NCBI GenBank assembly: GCA_963920665.1
Contig: OY987273.1
Span: 8,248,501-8,312,500 of the forward strand
Reading direction: 5' to 3'
Length of the DNA stretch: 64,000 nucleotides
From: Straminergon stramineum
Taxonomy: Eukaryota > Streptophyta > Bryopsida > Hypnales > Calliergonaceae
In this document: positions 58,882 through 64,000 of the stretch, one piece after another
How positions within the stretch are numbered: position 1 is the stretch's first letter
Layout: the number at the start of each line of letters is the position of its first letter
The notes under the pieces: generated by a model
Seen by the model: only the letters and a program-made list of their open reading frames with translations
Told to the model about the DNA's origin: nothing
Database searches by the model: none
Translations under genes and position numbers: made by a program

Positions 58882-61722
58882 ATGGAGTTGACAGGGCTAA
58901 CCATAGAAGAGTACTTGTTTGATGAAGGAGAGGTTGAAAATGCCCCAGAAGTTAATGTGGACATTCCTAACTGCGAAGGCATTCCTAGATGCCTTTGGTT
59001 CAAAAAAGTTATCGCCATACACAATGAGACTCGTTTGTCAGTGGCAAAGAGAATTTGTCACAACGTAAATTTCGATATTGTCTATGGCTATAATGGCCCT
59101 GTGGGGAGACAAGTGTTATAGTCCACATCTTGTAGTCTCTGAATATTGCGGATTTTCCAAAGGAATGGAGGTACTCTCTTCATGCATGGCCAATCGAGAA
59201 GGTGTACTTGAATGGGGCAAGTCTTTGAGATCACGAGGTTTGATATGAGTATAATTGTTGACAAACAAGCCTCTCACAACCTTCAACATCACATACAATG
59301 AGACCATATACAAGCTTGGTCAGAAATCCTCCTACTCAAACTTTTGTAAAGGCCAATGAACTACTCACTCAAGAGTCTATCAATTCCATTTCCAGCAAAG
59401 TTTGTTGCTCAAACAATTGTATTCAACCTTTTCCCAAAGAGAAGATTCGAGCTTTCCGTGAACGTATGTACCACAATAGAATGTTTGAATTCCGATACCA
59501 CGTACATGAAGTTGGATGTGCATCGGTAGGTCCATTGTGATGCTCTAGGTAAGAGGGTGGTCACAATGGGAGGCATTGATGTTTGGATGGCGGCATGGAG
59601 GCAAATTTTAGGTGTCTCTGAATCCACCTTCCATCATTTCCAAGGGTGCACTGCCAGAGGTGAACAAGCTTAGCCGCATGGTAATGTGGGCATGCAAAAG
59701 CCTCGAAAGCTTATTTCGCAAGCCATTGCGACATTGAAGTGCCTACTTGAGAAGTCTGCAAACCATATGCCACACTGCACATAAACTCTTCCTTCTGGAC
59801 AAAAGGTGGTGTCTATGGTTTTACCAACTGCCTTCAAATGGAAAGAGACTATTCTAGAGGTTAATGCTACAAATGAGGTGTTCAATTTAAAAGAAGTTTC
59901 AGCTTTTAATATCAGTAAGATCAAAAAATTGAACTTCCCTCAATACAACGCAAAGAAGCCCGGAGATAACTTCATACGTTGCTCTAAATGTGAAAGATTG
60001 TAGACATTGAAAAGAGTTGTTGCTATGGGCTTACAACAAAAATGGATCCACCTCTTAGAGAAACATTCAGCTATAGCTCGGGTGCATTAGGACCACTATT
60101 ATGTAAGCTAGTATAGGTCATGCTCATACCCTCATGAGTGCTTGACAATTATACACGACAAAATGGATCATGCAAAAACAGCTTCTTCAATGTTTTCCCA
60201 CAAAAGCAAGCAATTGGTTGGACTCATGAAGCTACCAATCTCAATGACTGGGATGATTGCTCATGGGCACAGTCATGTGCATTATGCACATTACGATCTC
60301 AATATCTTCCTTCTTGACTCGAACTACATAGTGGGGTCGTTTGCCAAGCTTTTGCGGGACATTGAACTACCCTCCACATACTCTTCTCAGGAATTGTTTG
60401 TTGGATCAGGCTCTACTCCTCTATTTTAGGCGATACTATAAAGTGCAAACATTTGCAAATCATTGCTTCAACCAACACCTAAAGTCGAAATCCCCACAAC
60501 TCCCTTTCCACCGGTTTTGAATGTTGAAATGGACAATGCTAAAGGAGACAACAAGAATAAATTTGTATTTGTGTTCTAGTCTCTTCTTGTTGCTAAGAAG
60601 ATCTTCTGTAAGGTTTATGTCAATTTCATGTTGGTGAGTCACACACATGACGATATTAACGCTTTGTTTGGGAGGTAAAGTATGCAATTGAAGAAAGAGA
60701 ACTTCCCTACCATTCTATACTTGATGAAGTCCTTCATGGATGTGGATTCAGTGCCTATGATTCTTCATCTCATTGAGGAGGTACCAAATTTCAAATCTTT
60801 CATAGAAGGCTCCATTCTAGAAGAGGAGGATAGACCTGTTGGCCATACCAAGGCGCAACAATTCAAGTTTTATCTTAATTCCACAAGTCTCCCAATCATG
60901 AAGTACAAGTAGTACTACCCTAACAGTGATTGGCTACCTAAGGAAAGTAGGGGGAATAAATTGTGGCATGAGGATTCGGAAGGACAAAATCTATGGCCTT
61001 GTAGGGAGCCAATACCCGTTGTACACCTTCTAATGTAGAGCTTGGATGACGTTTACAAAGGGATATCTAGATTCACCAAGTATTAGGAGACATTATGTAA
61101 TGAAGATGGAAATGGGGAATATAGGAGACAGTTTGAGCATTTGGCATTCTATTGGCGGACGGACAATACAACCTTGAATGAGCCTATTGAACCTTTCGCA
61201 GCTTTGCAAGACAACTTTTGGCCTTCATCTCGAATTGAGGTGACAGAGGATGACCAACTTGATGAAGATGATGAGGTTCATGAGGAGTTTGTTGAGGATG
61301 ATGCATTTGTAGGGCAATTTTGCAATCACCCATTGTCATCTTTCCGAGTGGCACGTGATCTCCTCGAAGGATACTTTGTTGCTATTTGTCCAACTGATGG
61401 TGATACTAAGGCTATATGGATTGCTAAAGCCTTGTCTGATCCTTTCACTAATTTGAATCATTCTAATTGTGTGTTGATTCAATACTTTTGTCCCATGTTA
61501 AGAGAGAAAAATATTCAAGAGTTCTATACTAGATGGGACTTCGCAAAAGGATTGTGTTAGAAAGTTGACAAGACCCAAAACCTTGTTTGGGATGAAACAA
61601 ATTCTCTAATGACAACCTAGAAGTCTAGGGTGAAGAAGGACATAGTGGAGTGTATCTTGAAAATCCCATTTGTTCAAATTGATGTTATCAACAGAAGTTT
61701 GGCTTCATACAATTTTGAGTGA
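58882..61722 (+). pseudogene. Gene B, putative DUF7869-type transposase (diverged copy)
   Basis: The start ATG at 58882 follows a good acceptor (TTTTTGCAG) and aligns with the start of copy 1. Conserved blocks: PRCLWFKKVIAIHNETR, KVCCSNNCIQPFPKEKI, TIIHDKMDHAKTASSMFSHK, MTGMIAHGHSHVHYAHYDL, MDNAKGDNKNKFVFVF, and SHTHDDINALFGR, where Gly and Asp of the copy 1 block are changed. It ends at a TGA at about 61720. A frameshift lies between 59120 and 59510, with many stops. The TAG in the HR-stop-VH context (59527) is at exactly the same residue as the TAG at 17287 in copy 1. Amino-acid identity to copy 1 is only about half, showing an old separate subfamily. No A genes of this subfamily are seen nearby. 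Confidence 0.6.
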
Positions 61723-63776
61723 TTTAGCATGTACGAGTTATTGTGGTGATATTTTATAATTATTGAAGTTATATTTGGTAGTTTGGTTTGGTATTTTATT
61801 CCATGGATTTCCTTCTACATGACCATGAACAATTTGATAAGATTTTATATAGTGTGTTGTAGAGTAATTTTAGAGATTGGAATGTTACAATTTGATTTTA
61901 CAAATTTGTATTGGAAGTATTTCTTCTATTGTATGAAGTTGCTTGTGTAGCAAGTACACTTATATATATTATATAATATATTCTCTATTCCATTATACAT
62001 TTCTTGGTATGTACCGTATGTTGATGTTATTATTCTTATATATTTACTTTGTAAAATTCTTTTAAAAATATAAAACAATTGGGAAAAGTTGGTAGTGGAT
62101 AAGAGCACATTTTATTTGTTAACAAATTAAGCACTTGTCACAATTTTGGAAATTGGGTTGGTTAGTTGTTACAACTTTCCTGCTTGCAAAGCTCACTGAG
62201 CAACACCAAGTCATGTATATCTCATAGATGTTCATATGAATTCAACAGGAATCGAACCTAGACCAACTAAATGAGATAAATAGCCTCTTACAACCAACCA
62301 TCCAGCTCATGACTTGGTGTTCACTGAGGAACTTGATATTCACTTACATAAGAAATGAATATACTCCTTGTCAAGAAAATTTTGTTGAAGACTTTTTGAA
62401 TACCTTAAATTCTCATTTTAATGGAAATTGCACCTAACAAATAAAAATTGAGTTCCCTTCAATTAAAATTTACTTCAACTCTACTTCAATTTTTTGTGCC
62501 TACAAATGGATATGATTATTTTGGGAGGTCCCAATCTCCCATTTTAATGAATATGATGTTTTGGGGGAAATTTCATTATGAACCCATTCCATGTGAAGTC
62601 AACAAATTGGTATTTAAATGAATGAAAAGAAATATGAACAAGTTGTTTTCTTTTTATAAATTATAATTCATGTTAATATGAAATCCATGAAAGCCTTTCA
62701 TTAATTTAAATCATCAATCAAAAATAAAGAGCAATAGTGGATGTACTTTAATGAACCCAATATATGGAAAGTTGTACAATTGGTATCGAAATGAATGAGA
62801 AAAATTGGCCAACAAGTTCTATATAATTTTAATACTTTAAATTCATGCCAATTTGAACCTTACGCAAGGTTTCACCTAATTTTAAGCGTTCATGAAAAGT
62901 AAAATACAGTGTTTATTGCACTTTAATAAAGAACCCAATTCATGTAAAGTCATAGAATAGGTATGCACACTAATGAGAAAAATCAACAAACAAGTTATAC
63001 AAATCATTGATGTTGCATTGTATATGTGGAATTAGATGATTCAACAACTTGAAGTAATCTTTAGGAATGGTATAAAATTCATGACCACATTTTCAATAGT
63101 CATGCAGGAGCTTCACTGCAACTATTAAATCACCCTTTTGAAATTAAGATAAGAAAATGGATGCATTTTGTAGAACTTAATGAAAATAAACCAGACATGT
63201 TGCGTTCAAATGTTGTAATAAAATTAACCAACAACTTTAGATAAATCTTAGGATATGAAATTCATGGCCACATTTCTATTATGAAAGAGATACCTGAGGG
63301 TTCAAGGTAATGCTTCTGAAAAATAAAATAGTGCAGTTGATGTATTGTGTAGAACTAAATCAAAATAAATCACATATATAGCATATAATTGGTGAAAAAA
63401 ATAAACCCAAAACTTGGGATGAATTTTCTACCATACAAAAATTTGGCTATTGAGTTCAGCTTAAGAAACTAAATAATGCAGTTACTATACTTTATGATTT
63501 TAAATGAAAAAAATCATAGATGTTTATAATTAGTTGAAATAAGTGAATTCACAACTTGGGATAAAATAAAGTTTTGCATATTCATTTCATAGTCGTATTT
63601 AAACCATGCAAGGGCAGGGCTATTAAATGAAGTTCCTAAAAACGAAAAAAATTATATTGTTGTATTTTATAGAACTAAATGAAAATAGACCTTTTTTCTC
63701 ACGTAAAGTTGGGGGAATGAAATGAACCCACAACTTCTTCATTCATTTATTTGCATACACTTCCATAAAATTATGT
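61723..63776. other. AT-rich sequence without genes, apart from the 62.2-kb insert
   Basis: Sections at 62500-63700 show loosely similar blocks (AATGAATGAGAAAAAT, 'caagttatacaaat', 'gaactaaatgaaaata...' near 62630, 62790, 62960, 63180, 63350 and 63500), which looks like a very diverged tandem arrangement with a period of about 160 to 180 bases. No expected element terminus was found after gene B here. Confidence 0.4.
62193..62330 (-). mobile_element. Small inverted-repeat element with tRNA-type B box (MITE or SINE)
   Basis: ACACCAAGTCATG (62203) and its exact reverse complement (ending 62320) flank about 90 bases. Outside them are TCACTGAGCA (62193) and TCACTGAGGA (62321), a 10-base candidate target duplication with one mismatch. 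On the minus strand the interior has GAGCTGGATGGTTGG and then GGTTCGATTCC (62249-62259), resembling RNA polymerase III A and B boxes. The TIR and duplication suggest a Mutator-like MITE; the boxes suggest a tRNA-derived SINE core. Confidence 0.55.
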
Positions 63777-64000
63777 GTTTAGGGTTGGGGTTGCACGGAC
63801 ATTTAGCATCCGCGTCCGCCGCTTTCCAAATGTCTAGGGACATAGACATAATACTCTGACTCCGTCCACTCGTTGAGTGGACGAGCGGATAAGCAAATGG
63901 GCCGATAGACGAGGTGGACGGGCAGACACTAACGGATGGATCTCTCAATGAAAAAATCTTAGATGAAATCACGAGATTGTTAATAAAAATCATCTTATAC
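63777..64000. mobile_element. Start of a second hAT-like element (cut by window end)
   Basis: Begins TAGGGTTGGGGTTG, close to the CAGGGTTG terminus of the hAT at 24413, and is followed by GC-richer DNA with GTCCGCC, GTCCACTCG and GGACG words like that element's subterminal region. Sequence past the window is needed to see a gene or the other end. Confidence 0.45.

Noticed and set aside
2563..61722. TAG recoded as sense (Gln) in this organism
   Set aside because: TAG aligns with both Trp and Gln codons, differs between copies, and TAG also ends frames such as A2 and the hAT gene, so decay explains it better.

Overview
This window is TE-dense nuclear DNA from a eukaryote, most likely a land plant or close streptophyte. 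Supporting signs are AT-rich sequence, GT-AG introns with T-rich acceptors, interstitial AAACCCT telomere-type repeats, a plant-style hAT transposase (BED finger, DUF659-like core, C-terminal dimerisation block) and stop codons that look like CHG-type cytosine decay. The species cannot be fixed from the sequence. I see no convincing intact host gene, no rRNA or tRNA gene and no CRISPR array.

Most of the window is copies of one very large, apparently undescribed DNA-transposon-like element. Element 1 (1 to 20067, left end outside the window) is the most complete. It carries two divergent transcription units separated by about 7 to 8 kb of non-coding DNA. The minus-strand unit holds three genes. 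A1 is about 1380 codons, with a ParB-like 'INGQH' region, a region resembling the C-terminal half of a beta-class N4/N6 DNA methyltransferase, and an acidic tail. A2 is an FCP1/SCP-like HAD phosphatase-type protein. A3 is unknown. The plus-strand unit is gene B, about 950 codons, a putative RNase H-fold transposase of DUF7869 type. Element 2 (25040-36141) is an inverted partial copy with A1-A2-A3. Element 3 (about 41650-56260) is a third partial copy. A fourth, more diverged gene B lies at 58882-61722. The same terminal sequence (starting TTGTCTCAATTTAAYG) lies outside the 3' end of gene B at 20043 and outside the 3' end of A3 at 36117 and 56236, so it behaves as a terminal inverted repeat. 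All copies are pseudogenised.

The strongest unexplained signal is a 19-bp palindrome, consensus TATCSTCGASTCGASGATA, present about 40 times. It lies almost only in introns and 5' leader introns of A1 and gene B. The diverged gene B at 58.9 kb has the same arrangement with a different 23-bp palindrome. An element-encoded ParB-like protein together with repeated palindromes suggests a self-recognition system; that link is inference.

Other contents: a 200-base assembly gap (20170-20369); a hAT element (gap to 24413) with a roughly 1.1-kb-residue transposase carrying an unusual 460-residue tail; a BED-like exon fragment (24776); a degenerate coding stretch interrupted at the end of element 2 (36142-37390); GC-rich CGCCC minisatellites around an unknown 181-codon ORF (37.8-40.6 kb); a small inverted-repeat element with a tRNA-type B box (62.2 kb); and the start of another hAT-like end (63777 to window end).
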